Shown piece after piece: positions 17,969-28,217 of a stretch of DNA of 64,000 nt. The notes under the pieces are model-generated. The model made no database searches, was not told where the DNA came from, and saw only the letters and a program-made list of their open reading frames with translations. The DNA is from Sphingomicrobium sp. (GTDB lineage Bacteria > Pseudomonadota > Alphaproteobacteria > Sphingomonadales > Sphingomonadaceae), in the NCBI GenBank assembly GCA_036563485.1, contig DATCMI010000001.1:2109501-2173500 (forward strand), given 5' to 3'. The number at the start of each line of letters is the position of its first letter. Positions within the stretch are counted from its first letter, which is position 1. The position numbers and the translations under genes were made by a program.

Positions 17969-17994
17969 CCCTTCGACTTCGCTCAGGACGAACG
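17969..17994 (+). repeat. Repeat family B, copy 5
   Basis: Core CTTCGACTTCGCTCAGGACG, just upstream of the GIY-YIG start on the minus strand. Confidence 0.75.
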
Positions 17995-18046
17995 AAGGGG
18001 TGAGATTGGCACCGGGGCACACCGAGTCGCAAGCGAATCGGCCGAT

Positions 18047-18055
18047 TTATCCACA
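18047..18055 (+). promoter_or_regulatory. DnaA-box match
   Basis: A perfect TTATCCACA lies 95 bases upstream of the GIY-YIG-dnaG-rpoD transcription unit and next to the 3' end of yqeY. A single box occurs often by chance. Confidence 0.3.
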
Positions 18056-18057
18056 GG

Positions 18058-18513
18058 TCAGCTGACCAGCGCCGCCTTCACCAGCGCACTCGCCCTTGCC
18101 GGTTCGATCGCGGGGCCGAGGCGTTCTTTCACCAGCGCCATAACCTTGCCCATGTCCTTCATCGAGGTGGCGCCGGTTTCGGCGATGATGTCGCGGATCT
18201 GGGCGCTCGCTTCTTCGTCGCTGAGCTGCTGGGGGAGGAAGCGTTCGATGACGGCGATTTCGGCTTCCTCGGCGGCGGCGCGGTCTTCGCGGTTGCCCTT
18301 GCGGTAGACCTCGGCGCTTTCGCGGCGTTGCTTGATCATCTTCTGCAGCACTTCGGTGACCAGCGCGTCGTCGTCCTTCGGGGCGCCGCCGGTGCGCGCT
18401 TCGATGTCGCGGTTCTTGATGGCGGCGGAAACCATGCGCAGCGTCGCCGTGGTTTCCTTGTCGCCGCCTTTCATCGCGGCGACGGTCGCGGTCTTGATGT
18501 CGTCCCTGATCAT
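18058..18513 (-). CDS. YqeY/GatB-tail domain protein
   Basis: The 151-residue product begins MIRDDIKTATVAAMKGGDKE and contains TLRMVSAAIKNRDIEAR and ERFLPQQLSDEE, typical of YqeY. The family shares the helical tail domain of the GatB subunit that recognises tRNA in the amidotransferase, but YqeY is a free protein of uncertain role. The open frame upstream to 18594 is not family-like, so the ATG at 18513 is used. YqeY often lies beside dnaG and rpoD, as here. It diverges from carA. Confidence 0.9.
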   Translation of the reverse strand: MIRDDIKTATVAAMKGGDKETTATLRMVSAAIKNRDIEARTGGAPKDDDALVTEVLQKMIKQRRESAEVYRKGNREDRAAAEEAEIAVIERFLPQQLSDEEASAQIRDIIAETGATSMKDMGKVMALVKERLGPAIEPARASALVKAALVS

Positions 18514-18653
18514 GGCCAGCTCTTTTGAAGAAAGCGCGTGACTAGCTGTGGATTCTTGCGCTGACCAGCATTGACGGCCCCTCGCGAAGTGCATAGCGGG
18601 AATGGCTTAGCGACATCGCTGGCAAACCTAGAGACGGAAGGCTTCTCCCGCCC

Positions 18654-19823
18654 ATGGCCGACGCACATCTCACGCGCGCCCAACAACCCGAGGGCGCGAC
18701 GGGAGTCGTGGTGTTTGCCGATGGCCGGACGGTGTGGGGAAGCGGGTTCGGCGCAGAAGGCGAAGCGGTCGGCGAGCTGTGCTTCAACACCGCCATGACC
18801 GGCTACCAGGAAGTGATGACGGACCCGAGCTACGCCCGGCAGGTCATCGCCTTCACCTTCCCGCACATCGGCAATGTCGGCGCCAACGACGAGGACGTGG
18901 AAGCGGGCGAAGCGCACGCGCTCGGCTGCCTGGTGCGCGAGGTGGTGACCGATCCCAGCAATTACCGCGCGAACGGCGGGTTTGCCGACTGGATGGGGCG
19001 GTCCGGCCGGATCGGCATCTGCGGGGTCGACACGCGCGCGCTGACCAAGCTGGTGCGCGAGGAAGGACCGCCGAACATCGCCATCGCGCACAATGCCAAG
19101 GGCGAGTTCGACCTCGACACGCTGCAGCGGATGGCGGCCGAATGGGCGGGGCTCGAGGGAATGGACCTCGCCAAGCACGTCAGCCGTGAGCAGGTCGAAC
19201 GGTGGACCGGCGGCAAATGGGCGTGGGGGCAGGGCTACGACCTCGGCCCCGAGGACGAGGGGCGGCCTCACGTCGTCGCGGTCGATTATGGCAACAAGCG
19301 CAACATCTTCCGCCTGCTCGTCGAGGCCGGCGCGCGGGTGACGGTGGTGCCGGCGACCGCCAGCTTCGACGAGATCATGAGCCACGAGCCGGACGGATTC
19401 TTCCTGTCGAACGGCCCGGGCGATCCGGCGGCGACGGGTGAATATGCAATTCCCGTGATCCGGCAGATGCTGGAGACGAAGAAGCCCTTGTTCGGCATCT
19501 GCCTCGGCCACCAGCTTCTCGCGCTGGCGGTTGGCGGCATGACGTCAAAGATGTTCCAGGGCCACCGCGGCGCCAACCATCCGGTCAAGCGCCTCGCGGA
19601 CGGCCGGGTCGAGATTACAGCCATGAACCACGGCTTCGCGGTCGCGCGCGAGGGAATGCCGGACAATGTGCGCGAGACCCACGTCAGCCTGTTCGACGGC
19701 AGCAATTGCGGGATCGAGCTGACCGACCGCCCGGCGTTCAGCGTGCAATATCACCCCGAGGCGAGCCCGGGGCCGATGGACAGCTTCTATCTGTTCGAAA
19801 AGTTCGTCGGGGCGATGAAGTGA
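18654..19823 (+). CDS. carA: Carbamoyl-phosphate synthase, small (glutaminase) subunit
   Basis: CarA hydrolyses glutamine and passes ammonia to CarB to make carbamoyl phosphate for pyrimidine and arginine synthesis. The 389-residue protein shows the N-terminal CarA domain (ELCFNTAMTGYQEVMTDPSY) and the class I glutamine amidotransferase domain with FLSNGPGDP, the nucleophile cysteine in FGICLGHQLLAL, and the His-Glu pair in QYHPEASPGP. It is followed by a small lipoprotein gene that overlaps its stop, then carB. Length fits the family. Confidence 0.97.
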   Translation: MADAHLTRAQQPEGATGVVVFADGRTVWGSGFGAEGEAVGELCFNTAMTGYQEVMTDPSYARQVIAFTFPHIGNVGANDEDVEAGEAHALGCLVREVVTDPSNYRANGGFADWMGRSGRIGICGVDTRALTKLVREEGPPNIAIAHNAKGEFDLDTLQRMAAEWAGLEGMDLAKHVSREQVERWTGGKWAWGQGYDLGPEDEGRPHVVAVDYGNKRNIFRLLVEAGARVTVVPATASFDEIMSHEPDGFFLSNGPGDPAATGEYAIPVIRQMLETKKPLFGICLGHQLLALAVGGMTSKMFQGHRGANHPVKRLADGRVEITAMNHGFAVAREGMPDNVRETHVSLFDGSNCGIELTDRPAFSVQYHPEASPGPMDSFYLFEKFVGAMK

Positions 19824-20086
19824 GGGCTTTGCTTGTGGCAGCGCTTGTCGCTGGGCTCTCCGCCTGCGTGACGCCGGCGCGGATGCATGATGAGGCGCAG
19901 CTCAACACCATCGCGACCGGGTGCGGGATGGCGCTGGGCGAGCTGATCCAGGACGAGGAGCAGAAGAAGTTGCTGCTGGTCATCCGGCAGGAGCCGACGG
20001 CGCAGCAGCGTGCCTGCGTCGCGAAGTGGGCCAAGCGCAACGGCCTCAAGACCGTATTCGTCGCCATGAACTTCCCGGAGGGCTGA
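19820..20086 (+). CDS. Small putative lipoprotein between carA and carB
   Basis: An 88-residue product starting at a GTG whose bases overlap the carA stop (GTGA). The N-terminus RALLVAALVAGLSAC is a short signal peptide ending in a lipobox with Cys15. The mature part is soluble, with QLNTIATGCGMALGELIQ and AKWAKRNGLKTVFVAMN. The stop is directly followed by the TTG start of carB, so all three genes are translated from one message. It is not a known partner of carbamoyl-phosphate synthase and should be exported, so its link with pyrimidine synthesis is unexplained. No family recognised. Confidence 0.75.
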   Translation: MRALLVAALVAGLSACVTPARMHDEAQLNTIATGCGMALGELIQDEEQKKLLLVIRQEPTAQQRACVAKWAKRNGLKTVFVAMNFPEG

Positions 20087-23000
20087 TTGCCGAAGCGTAC
20101 CGACATCTCCTCCATCCTGATCATTGGCGCCGGGCCGATCGTCATCGGCCAGGCGGCGGAGTTCGATTATTCCGGGAGCCAGGCCGTCAAGGCGCTGAAG
20201 GAAGAGGGTTACCGGGTCATCGTCGTCAATTCGAACCCGGCGACGATCATGACCGACCCGGAGCTTGCCGACGCGACCTATATCGAGCCGATCACGCCTG
20301 GGATCGTCGCCAAGATCCTGGAGAAGGAGCGGCCCGATGCGGTGCTTCCGACGATGGGCGGGCAGACCGGGCTCAATACTGCTCTGGCGCTGTTCAAGGA
20401 CGGCACGCTCGACCGGCTCGGCATCGAGCTGATCGGCGCCAATGCCGAGGCGATCGAGAAAGCCGAGGATCGGCAGAAATTCCGCGACGCGATGGACAAG
20501 ATTGGGCTGGAAAGCCCGCGCTCGGCGATCGTCCATACGATGGAAGAAGCGGCCGAGGCGCTGGAGACGGTCGGGCTGCCGGCGGTGATCCGTCCGAGCT
20601 TCACGCTGGGCGGGACGGGTGGCGGCATTGCCTACAACCGCGCCGAATATGAAGCGATCGTGCGCAACGGGCTCGACGCATCGCCGACTACCGAAGTGCT
20701 GATCGACGAGTGCCTGGTCGGGTGGAAGGAATATGAGATGGAAGTCGTGCGCGACCGCGCCGACAACGCCATCATCATCTGCTCGATCGAGAATATCGAC
20801 CCGATGGGGGTGCATACCGGCGACAGCATCACCGTCGCCCCGGCGCTGACGCTGACCGACAAGGAATATCAGCGCATGCGGTCGGCGAGCATTGCCGTGT
20901 TGCGCGAAATCGGCGTGGAAACAGGCGGTTCCAACGTCCAGTTCGCAGTCGATCCAAAAACCGGGCGGATGATCGTCATCGAGATGAACCCGCGCGTGTC
21001 GCGGTCTTCGGCGCTGGCGTCGAAGGCGACCGGCTTTCCGATTGCCAAGGTCGCGGCGAAGCTGGCGGTCGGCTACACGCTCGACGAGATCAGGAACGAC
21101 ATCACCGGCGGCGCGACGCCGGCGAGCTTCGAGCCGACCATCGATTACGTCGTGACCAAGATCCCGCGCTTCGCCTTCGAGAAGTTCAAGGGGGCGGAAG
21201 CGGCGCTGTCGACGGCGATGAAGTCGGTCGGCGAAGTGATGGCGATCGGCCGCAGCTTCTCGGAAAGCCTCCAGAAGGCGCTCCGCGGCCTGGAGACGGG
21301 GCTGACCGGGCTCGACCGCGTGCGCGAGCTCGAGGACGCCGATCCGGCGACGATCGAAAGCCGCCTGGCGCGGCAGACGCCCGACCGGCTGCTGGTCGCG
21401 GCCGAAGCGCTGCGCCAGGGGTTCACGGTCGAGCGGATCAACGAGATCGCCGGCTTCGACCCGTGGTTTTTGAAGCGCTTGGAAGAGATTGTTCGCGCCG
21501 AGGAGGAAGTGCGGCTGAACGGGCTGCCGACCGATGCACGCGGCATGCGGCGGCTCAAGGCCATGGGCTTTTCCGACGCGCGGCTTGCCGAGCTGGCGCT
21601 CCGCTCGGCGCGGATCGACCGCCGGATGGGCGAAGCGGTGGCGGCGGGCGGTTCCGGTACGGTGCACAGCGCGGTGCGGGCGATGACCGGCGGCATTACG
21701 GAAAGCGAGGTGCGCGAGCATCGGCTGAAGCTTGGCGTGCGGCCTGTGTACAAGAGGATCGACAGCTGCGCGGCCGAGTTCGATGCCGCAACGCCCTACA
21801 TGTATTCGACCTATGAAGCGCCCTTGTTCGGCGAGGCCGTCGACGAGGCGGAGGTCTCGGACAAGCGCAAGGTGATGATCCTCGGCGGCGGGCCGAACCG
21901 GATCGGCCAGGGGATCGAGTTCGACTATTGCTGCTGCCACGCGGCCTTCGCGCTCGGCCGCGACCGAGGGGCGCAGAAGGGCGCCGGCTTCGAAGTCATC
22001 ATGGTCAATTGCAATCCGGAGACGGTCTCGACCGACCCGGACACGTCCGACCGCCTCTATTTCGAACCGCTGACGGTCGAGGACGTACTGGAGATCGTCC
22101 GGCGCGAGGCTGAGAAGGGCGAGCTGCTGGGCGTGATCGTCCAGCTCGGCGGGCAGACGCCGCTGAAGCTGGCCGCGGAGCTGCAGGCGGCGGGCGTGCC
22201 GATCCTCGGCACTTCGCCCGACAGCATCGACCTGGCCGAGGACCGCGAGCGCTTCGCGGCCCTTGTCGCCAAGCTCGACCTCAAGCAGCCGGCGAACGGC
22301 ATTGCGCGGAGCCGCGAGGAGGCGCTGCGGGTCGCCGAGCGGATCGGCTATCCGGTGCTGCTGCGTCCGAGCTACGTGCTTGGCGGGCGCGGCATGGAGG
22401 TGGTCGACGGGCCGCAGCAGCTCGAACATTATATCGCGACCGCAGTGCAGGTGTCCGGCCGCAGCCCGGTGCTGATCGACCGCTATCTCCGCGACGCGAT
22501 CGAGGTCGACGTCGACGCCATTTGCGACGGCAAGGACGTGGCGGTGTGCGGCGTCCTCCAGCATATCGAGGAGGCGGGCGTCCATTCGGGCGACAGCGCT
22601 TGCGCGATCCCGCCGCACAGCCTCGACAAGAGGATCGTCGCCGAGATCGAGCGGCAGACGCGGGCGCTGGCCCTTGCGCTTGGCGTGAAGGGACTGATGA
22701 ACGTCCAGTTCGCGGTCAAGGATGGCGAAGTCTATCTGATCGAGGTCAATCCGCGCGCCAGCCGGACGGTGCCGTTCGTCGCCAAGGCAGCGGGGCGCCC
22801 GATCGCCAAGATTGCTGCGCGAGTAATGGCGGGCGAGCCGCTGGCGAGCTTCGGCGAGATCAACGAGAAGCTCGACTATATTGCGGTCAAGGGGCCGGTC
22901 TTCCCGTTCGCGCGCTTCCCCGGTACCGATCCGGTGCTTGGACCGGAAATGAAGAGCACCGGCGAAGTGATGGGAATCGATCGGGATTTCGACATCGCCT

Positions 23001-23449
23001 TTTCCAAAGCGATGCTCGGCTCGGGGATGATCCTGCCGCAGAGCGGGACGGCGTTCGTGTCGGTCAAGGATGCCGACAAGGACAATATCATCCCGGCGGT
23101 GCAGAAGATGGTGGAGCTCGGCTTTTCGATCATCGCCACGGGCGGCACCGCGGCGCACCTGCAGTCGAAGGGGCTGCCCGTCGAGACGGTGAACAAGGTT
23201 GCGCAGGGGCGGCCGCACATCGTCGACAAGCTGTCGGACGGGGACGTGGATCTGGTGTTCAACACCACCGAAGGCTGGCAGTCGCTGAAGGACAGCCATT
23301 CGATCCGGGCGACCGCGCTGGCGAAGAAAGTGCCCTATTTCACGACGGCTGCGGCGAGCCTTGCGGCGGCCCGGTCGATCGAGGCGGTGCGGGGCCACGC
23401 GCTTGAAGTCGCGAGCCTGCAGTCCTATTATTCCGCCTCCGAAAGCTAG
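20087..23449 (+). CDS. carB: Carbamoyl-phosphate synthase, large subunit
   Basis: CarB joins bicarbonate, ammonia and two ATP into carbamoyl phosphate. The 1120-residue protein contains two homologous ATP-grasp halves ([17 protein letters not shown] in the first, [17 protein letters not shown] in the second), metal-binding ends such as [19 protein letters not shown] and [17 protein letters not shown], and a C-terminal MGS-like allosteric domain ([12 protein letters not shown]). The start is TTG immediately after the lipoprotein stop ([21 protein letters not shown]). It is slightly longer than the E. coli enzyme. A 1234-codon open frame on the opposite strand is a shadow. Confidence 0.97.
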   Translation: MPKRTDISSILIIGAGPIVIGQAAEFDYSGSQAVKALKEEGYRVIVVNSNPATIMTDPELADATYIEPITPGIVAKILEKERPDAVLPTMGGQTGLNTALALFKDGTLDRLGIELIGANAEAIEKAEDRQKFRDAMDKIGLESPRSAIVHTMEEAAEALETVGLPAVIRPSFTLGGTGGGIAYNRAEYEAIVRNGLDASPTTEVLIDECLVGWKEYEMEVVRDRADNAIIICSIENIDPMGVHTGDSITVAPALTLTDKEYQRMRSASIAVLREIGVETGGSNVQFAVDPKTGRMIVIEMNPRVSRSSALASKATGFPIAKVAAKLAVGYTLDEIRNDITGGATPASFEPTIDYVVTKIPRFAFEKFKGAEAALSTAMKSVGEVMAIGRSFSESLQKALRGLETGLTGLDRVRELEDADPATIESRLARQTPDRLLVAAEALRQGFTVERINEIAGFDPWFLKRLEEIVRAEEEVRLNGLPTDARGMRRLKAMGFSDARLAELALRSARIDRRMGEAVAAGGSGTVHSAVRAMTGGITESEVREHRLKLGVRPVYKRIDSCAAEFDAATPYMYSTYEAPLFGEAVDEAEVSDKRKVMILGGGPNRIGQGIEFDYCCCHAAFALGRDRGAQKGAGFEVIMVNCNPETVSTDPDTSDRLYFEPLTVEDVLEIVRREAEKGELLGVIVQLGGQTPLKLAAELQAAGVPILGTSPDSIDLAEDRERFAALVAKLDLKQPANGIARSREEALRVAERIGYPVLLRPSYVLGGRGMEVVDGPQQLEHYIATAVQVSGRSPVLIDRYLRDAIEVDVDAICDGKDVAVCGVLQHIEEAGVHSGDSACAIPPHSLDKRIVAEIERQTRALALALGVKGLMNVQFAVKDGEVYLIEVNPRASRTVPFVAKAAGRPIAKIAARVMAGEPLASFGEINEKLDYIAVKGPVFPFARFPGTDPVLGPEMKSTGEVMGIDRDFDIAFSKAMLGSGMILPQSGTAFVSVKDADKDNIIPAVQKMVELGFSIIATGGTAAHLQSKGLPVETVNKVAQGRPHIVDKLSDGDVDLVFNTTEGWQSLKDSHSIRATALAKKVPYFTTAAASLAAARSIEAVRGHALEVASLQSYYSASES

Positions 23450-23526
23450 GCTTCCACGACATTCTGGCTGCTGAGCGGGCCTTTTGGGCACGCCGGGGCA
23501 GGTTTTGAGAAAAAGGATTTGAGAAC

Positions 23527-24003
23527 ATGGCGAGCGCCGAAAAGGTACCGATGCTCGAAGAGGGCTACCGCAAGCTCAGCGACGAGCTGAAGCGGCTCAA
23601 GACCGAGCGGCCGGAAATCGTCGAGGCGATCGAGACGGCGCGCGCGCACGGCGACCTCAGCGAAAATGCCGAATATCATGCCGCCAAGGAGCGCCAGGGC
23701 CAGATCGAGGCGAGCATTGCCGACCTCGAGGACAAGCTCAGCCGGGCGATGGTCATCGATCCCAAGTCGCTGTCGGGCGACAAGGTCGTGTTCGGCGCCA
23801 CGGTCACGCTGATCGACGAGGACGACAAGACCGTCCGGTACCAGCTCGTCGGCTTGGCGGAAGCGGACGCGAACCAGGGGCGGATCAGCTATAATTCGCC
23901 GCTCGGCCGGGCGCTGATCGGGCGCCAGAAGGGCGAGGACGTCGAAGTGTCGACGCCGTCCGGCGACCGCTATTACGAGATCGCCAAGATCGAATTCATC
24001 TAG
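23527..24003 (+). CDS. greA: Transcription elongation factor GreA
   Basis: GreA rescues backtracked RNA polymerase by stimulating cleavage of the transcript. The 158-residue protein shows the N-terminal coiled coil ([17 protein letters not shown]) with the acidic tip residues in [16 protein letters not shown] and the C-terminal FKBP-like domain ([20 protein letters not shown]). AAGGA is found upstream of the ATG. It lies 77 bases behind carB, in the same direction, and is followed by a rhomboid protease gene eight bases later. Confidence 0.97.
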   Translation: MASAEKVPMLEEGYRKLSDELKRLKTERPEIVEAIETARAHGDLSENAEYHAAKERQGQIEASIADLEDKLSRAMVIDPKSLSGDKVVFGATVTLIDEDDKTVRYQLVGLAEADANQGRISYNSPLGRALIGRQKGEDVEVSTPSGDRYYEIAKIEFI

Positions 24004-24011
24004 GCCGCCGC

Positions 24012-24641
24012 GTGGAGCGCCTGGCCCGCAATCTCACGACCATCATCGCCGCGGTCACGGCGCTGGCGTGGCTGTTCGCGGTGCTTGCCGGCTATCAGGA
24101 GCAAGCGGCGCTGGCGCTCGGGTTCATCCCGCTTCGCCTGAGCGGCGGGGCGGTGCCCTGGCCGGCGGTGCCGGCATGCCTGACGCCGCTGACGGCGACG
24201 CTGGTCCATGGCGGCCTGCTGCACCTGGTCTTCAACCTCGTCGTGTTCCTGTGGTGCGGGGCGCAGGTCGAGCGAGTGCTCGGCAAGTCCGGGCTGCTGA
24301 CGCTGTACCTGGTCGGCGCCTATGCGGCCGCGCTGGCGCAATGGGCGACCGACCCAATGAACGCGGTGCCAATGATCGGCGCGAGCGGTGCGATCAGCGC
24401 CGTGATGGGCGCCTTTGCGCTCAGCTTCGGGCGAGCGAAGCAGGTCACGCGCTCGGCGCGGCTCAACCGGTGGATCAATGCCCTCTGGCTGCTTGCCGCC
24501 TGGGTCGTGCTCCAGCTGATGATGGGCTTCATCGCCGGCGGGCAGGGCTATCTGCTCGCCACGCCGGCACATATCGGCGGGTTCGTCGCCGGGCTGCTGC
24601 TTCAGCGGCCCCTGCTGCTGTGGCGGTATCGGACGGCTTAG
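24012..24641 (+). CDS. Rhomboid-family intramembrane serine protease
   Basis: The 209-residue protein has about six hydrophobic segments. The rhomboid signature is present: HGGLLHLVFNLVVF with Asn75, the nucleophile Ser125 in GASGAISAVMG, and His187 in AHIGGFVAGL. Rhomboids cleave transmembrane helices inside the inner membrane. The start is a GTG eight bases after greA. Its substrate is unknown; the WGxxGxxG-tail protein at 12972 is one candidate of a type that related enzymes process, but they are not adjacent. Confidence 0.9.
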   Translation: MERLARNLTTIIAAVTALAWLFAVLAGYQEQAALALGFIPLRLSGGAVPWPAVPACLTPLTATLVHGGLLHLVFNLVVFLWCGAQVERVLGKSGLLTLYLVGAYAAALAQWATDPMNAVPMIGASGAISAVMGAFALSFGRAKQVTRSARLNRWINALWLLAAWVVLQLMMGFIAGGQGYLLATPAHIGGFVAGLLLQRPLLLWRYRTA

Positions 24642-24656
24642 TCGCCTGACCCCTCC

Positions 24657-24699
24657 ACCATGCTGCGCATGGTCCCCCTCCCCAGCGGCGGCTGGGGAG
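24657..24699. terminator. Double hairpin between convergent genes
   Basis: Two adjacent dyads: ACCATG-CTGCG-CATGGT (24657-24673) and CTCCCCAGC-GGCG-GCTGGGGAG (24678-24699). They lie between the convergent rhomboid and DUF4170 genes and resemble repeat elements common in sphingomonads; they may act as a two-way terminator. Confidence 0.55.
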
Positions 24700-24703
24700 G
24701 ATA

Positions 24704-24946
24704 TTACTTCGGGCGGGCGATGCCGCCGACGCCGCCTTCGAGGTCCGGCTCGAGGAGCCGGTGAAGGTGGACGACGACATATTTCATCTCGGCATCGTCG
24801 ACGGTGCGCTGGGCGGCGCTGCGCCAGGCATCCTCGGCGGCCGAATAGCTGTCGTACAGGCCGACCATGTCGATCGTGCCCATGTCGAAGTCGAGGCCGC
24901 GCGGATCCTTGACGCGCCCGCCGAAGACGAGGTGAAGCTTGCTCAT
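24704..24946 (-). CDS. DUF4170 domain protein
   Basis: The 80-residue product, MSKLHLVFGGRVKDPRGL with DMGTIDMVGLYDSYSAAEDAW and KYVVVHLHRLLEPD, matches the small DUF4170 family of alphaproteobacteria. It is soluble, of unknown function. It follows the four-gene stress/envelope operon in the same direction with a 38-base gap, so it may be read through from it. Confidence 0.85.
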   Translation of the reverse strand: MSKLHLVFGGRVKDPRGLDFDMGTIDMVGLYDSYSAAEDAWRSAAQRTVDDAEMKYVVVHLHRLLEPDLEGGVGGIARPK

Positions 24947-24984
24947 GCGGGTCTCGCTAGCCGATTTGCCGCCGGGCGTCAGCC

Positions 24985-25392
24985 TTAAGCGCGCTTTTGT
25001 TCGTCGGCGTTGCGCGCGGCGTCGAGCGCTGCGGTCGCCGAGGCCTTGGCGGCTTCGGTGACGTCGCGCAGCAGGTTGCGGATCGTTTCTTCCGCTTTCT
25101 CGCGCGTGAAGCCGATTTCCTCGAGGCGCTGGGTGCCGGTGTCGCGCGCCGCGCCGATGGCTGCCTGGGCGCCAGCCTTGGCCCGGCGGGCGCCGGGGCG
25201 GATCGCGCGGGTTTCGGCGTCGGTGCGGGGAAGCAGCGCCGCGATCAGCGCGCCGGCCGCGAGGCCGCCGGCAAGGGCGATCAGCGGTGCCTGGCTGAGC
25301 GTATCGGCGGCGCTGTCGCGGGCGCCTTCATAAGCTTCGATCGCGCGCTGGCGGGTGCCGGGGGTGGCGGTGCTGTTGCTGTCTTCGGTCAT
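24985..25392 (-). CDS. Small membrane-associated protein with one hydrophobic segment (135 aa)
   Basis: The product has an N-terminal helix (RQRAIEAYEGARDSAADTL), one hydrophobic segment near residues 37-55 (PLIALAGGLAAGALIAALL) and a long Ala/Glu-rich amphipathic helix. This resembles the ElaB/YqjD or YtxH type of small envelope protein, without a firm assignment. It is the last gene of a four-gene operon: the preceding stop and this ATG are directly adjacent. Probably inner-membrane associated. Confidence 0.7.
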   Translation of the reverse strand: MTEDSNSTATPGTRQRAIEAYEGARDSAADTLSQAPLIALAGGLAAGALIAALLPRTDAETRAIRPGARRAKAGAQAAIGAARDTGTQRLEEIGFTREKAEETIRNLLRDVTEAAKASATAALDAARNADEQKRA

Positions 25393-25749
25393 TCAAACAG
25401 TCTCCGTCTTCTTGTCCTCAGGCGCGGCCTTGCGCGCCTTCGACTTGGTTTTCGCAGGCTTGTCCTTGCCGCTGCCGACGAGCTTGCCGGCGAGGTTGAT
25501 CAGCGGTTCGCGCGCGAGGAACATGGTGATCGCAGCCACCACGCCGGTGGCCGTCAGCGGCCGCGCCTTGACGGCGTCGACCGCATCTTCGGCGAGATCG
25601 GCGCCTTTCTCCTTCGCGCCCTGCCAGGTGTTCCTGGCGAGGGTGCTGGGAGCCAGGCGGCCCTGCAGCTCGTGCGCGACGGCCATCAGCCGCGCCCGGC
25701 GGCGCTCCACCTCGATCCGCGCGGCGGTGATTTCCGGCGTATCGGTCAT
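25393..25749 (-). CDS. DUF3618 family protein
   Basis: The 118-residue product begins MTDTPEITAARIEVERRRAR, the typical opening of DUF3618 proteins, followed by a helical region, a hydrophobic segment (TATGVVAAITMFL) and a Lys-rich tail. The ATG at 25749 overlaps the stop of the upstream holin-like gene (ATGA). DUF3618 genes are commonly found next to Holin-X family genes, as here. Function unknown; probably peripheral or single-pass membrane protein. Confidence 0.8.
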   Translation of the reverse strand: MTDTPEITAARIEVERRRARLMAVAHELQGRLAPSTLARNTWQGAKEKGADLAEDAVDAVKARPLTATGVVAAITMFLAREPLINLAGKLVGSGKDKPAKTKSKARKAAPEDKKTETV

Positions 25750-26084
25750 AAGGTCCGCTTCAGCCGCTCGACGCCCCACCAAACCAGGCCGCCGGCGATC
25801 GCCGCAAGGATCAGCATCCCCGCGACTCCCGCGGCGAGCGGGCCGATGAACCGTGCAAGCGCCAGGACGAGGCCGACAGCGAGCGCATTGAGCGCCGCCA
25901 TGCCGATGAAGAGCGCGACCCCGAACAGCGCCGTCGGCAGCGCAAGCGCCTTCGCCTTGGCCGCGGCGATGGTCTTTGCGAGACCAGCCTCGGCCCGGGC
26001 ATAGGCTTTCCCTTCCTCGACGAGCTCATGAACGAGCTCGCCGATCGGGCGCTCCGACGGCGTCGGCTCCGCCGGTTTGCGCAT
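25746..26084 (-). CDS. Phage-holin superfamily (Holin-X/DUF1469-like) membrane protein
   Basis: The 112-residue product starts with an amphipathic helix (PIGELVHELVEEGKAYARAE) and has two strong membrane segments (about 48-70 and 80-105, including GVALFIGMAALNALAVGLVL and AAGVAGMLILAAIAGGLVWW). This is the Holin-X type of chromosomal protein; despite the name it is not evidence for a prophage. The start overlaps the previous stop by one base (TGATG), and its own stop overlaps the next start (ATGA). Confidence 0.8.
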   Translation of the reverse strand: MRKPAEPTPSERPIGELVHELVEEGKAYARAEAGLAKTIAAAKAKALALPTALFGVALFIGMAALNALAVGLVLALARFIGPLAAGVAGMLILAAIAGGLVWWGVERLKRTL

Positions 26085-26707
26085 CAGGCGCGGTCGCCCT
26101 CGCCATCGCGGTCGCCGTCGTCTTCGTCATTGCCGCTGACGCCCGAGATGCCGCTCTTGACGAGCCGGGCGACGACGAAGCCCACCACGGCGGCGCCGGC
26201 GAGCGCGATGCCCGGGCTGTTGCGCACGAAGTTGCGGGTGTCGTCCATCAGCTCGTCCGGGTTCTTCTCGGCAAGGCTGTTGGCGACGTTCTCGATGGCG
26301 CCTGCAGCACGGCGGGCATAGTCGCCATATTCGGCGCCGAGGCGCTCCTCGATGCCGGCGGCGGTGTCGCCGACCATGCGCGAGACGTTGGCGAGCGCTT
26401 CGGACGAGCGCTCGAGGCCCTGACCGACAAGGCCGCGGGCCTTTTCGCCGGCCTGGCTGGTCAGCTGTTCACGGCCGCTGCGAAGACGCTCGGTGATCGT
26501 GCCCGAGCTGCCGGTGCTGGTGCCGCTGCTGCCGGTGCTGGTGCTGCCGGTGCTGGTGGCGGTGCCGCTTTCGGACGCGCTGCCGAGCATGCTGTCCTCG
26601 GAAGCCGCAGCCATGCCGGTCGGATCCGCACCGCCGCTGGTGTTCGCGGCGCCTTCGATAATGGTGTCGGTGCCCTCGGGCAGGTCGTCAGTGCGTTGGT
26701 CAGCCAT
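26084..26707 (-). CDS. Low-complexity Ser/Gly/Thr-rich membrane-anchored stress-type protein
   Basis: First gene of the operon, 207 residues. Residues 1-75 are of low complexity with GSTSTGSSGTSTGSSG, followed by a helical region (ERLRSGREQLTSQAGEKA), a YtxH-like part, a C-terminal hydrophobic segment (GIALAGAAVVGFVVARLV) and a very acidic end. An EcfG-type promoter box lies just upstream, suggesting general stress control for all four genes. The function is not known. The start ATG has an AGGAGG-type site (revcomp of TCCTCC at 26714-26719). Confidence 0.75.
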   Translation of the reverse strand: MADQRTDDLPEGTDTIIEGAANTSGGADPTGMAAASEDSMLGSASESGTATSTGSTSTGSSGTSTGSSGTITERLRSGREQLTSQAGEKARGLVGQGLERSSEALANVSRMVGDTAAGIEERLGAEYGDYARRAAGAIENVANSLAEKNPDELMDDTRNFVRNSPGIALAGAAVVGFVVARLVKSGISGVSGNDEDDGDRDGEGDRA

Positions 26708-26731
26708 TCAAGTCCTCCTTTTCGCCCTCTC

Positions 26732-26756
26732 AACCCGGCGCGCGGGCGCGCGTTCC
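26732..26756 (-). promoter_or_regulatory. EcfG-type general stress promoter (GGAAC-N17-GTT)
   Basis: On the minus strand GGAAC (26756-26752) and GTT (26734-26732) are 17 bases apart, ahead of the four-gene operon starting at 26707. Confidence 0.55.
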
Positions 26757-26764
26757 GGGGATAA

Positions 26765-28138
<1,374 letters not shown>

Positions 28139-28217
28139 TCCACAACTTATCCCCGGATTGTCCACCAAATCATTCTTTTTGCTTGCAACTGTGACTCACT
28201 CGTGATTCTTTGACGTC

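Noticed and set aside
17509-17994. CRISPR-like cluster of short repeats
   Set aside because: Spacing is irregular, one copy is inverted, two are length variants, and the units are common sphingomonad palindromes; no cas genes are present.
19787-23491. 1234-codon open frame on the minus strand across carB
   Set aside because: It is the mirror of a fully recognised CarB; the translation is Arg/His/Asp-rich without family motifs, a usual shadow in high-GC DNA.
25746-26084. Prophage signal from the holin-like gene
   Set aside because: Holin-X family genes are ordinary chromosomal genes in alphaproteobacteria; no other phage gene is nearby.
28139-28217. Possible DnaA-box cluster behind eno
   Set aside because: Only imperfect TTATCCCC/ATCCACA matches in a 79-base gap; no cluster.
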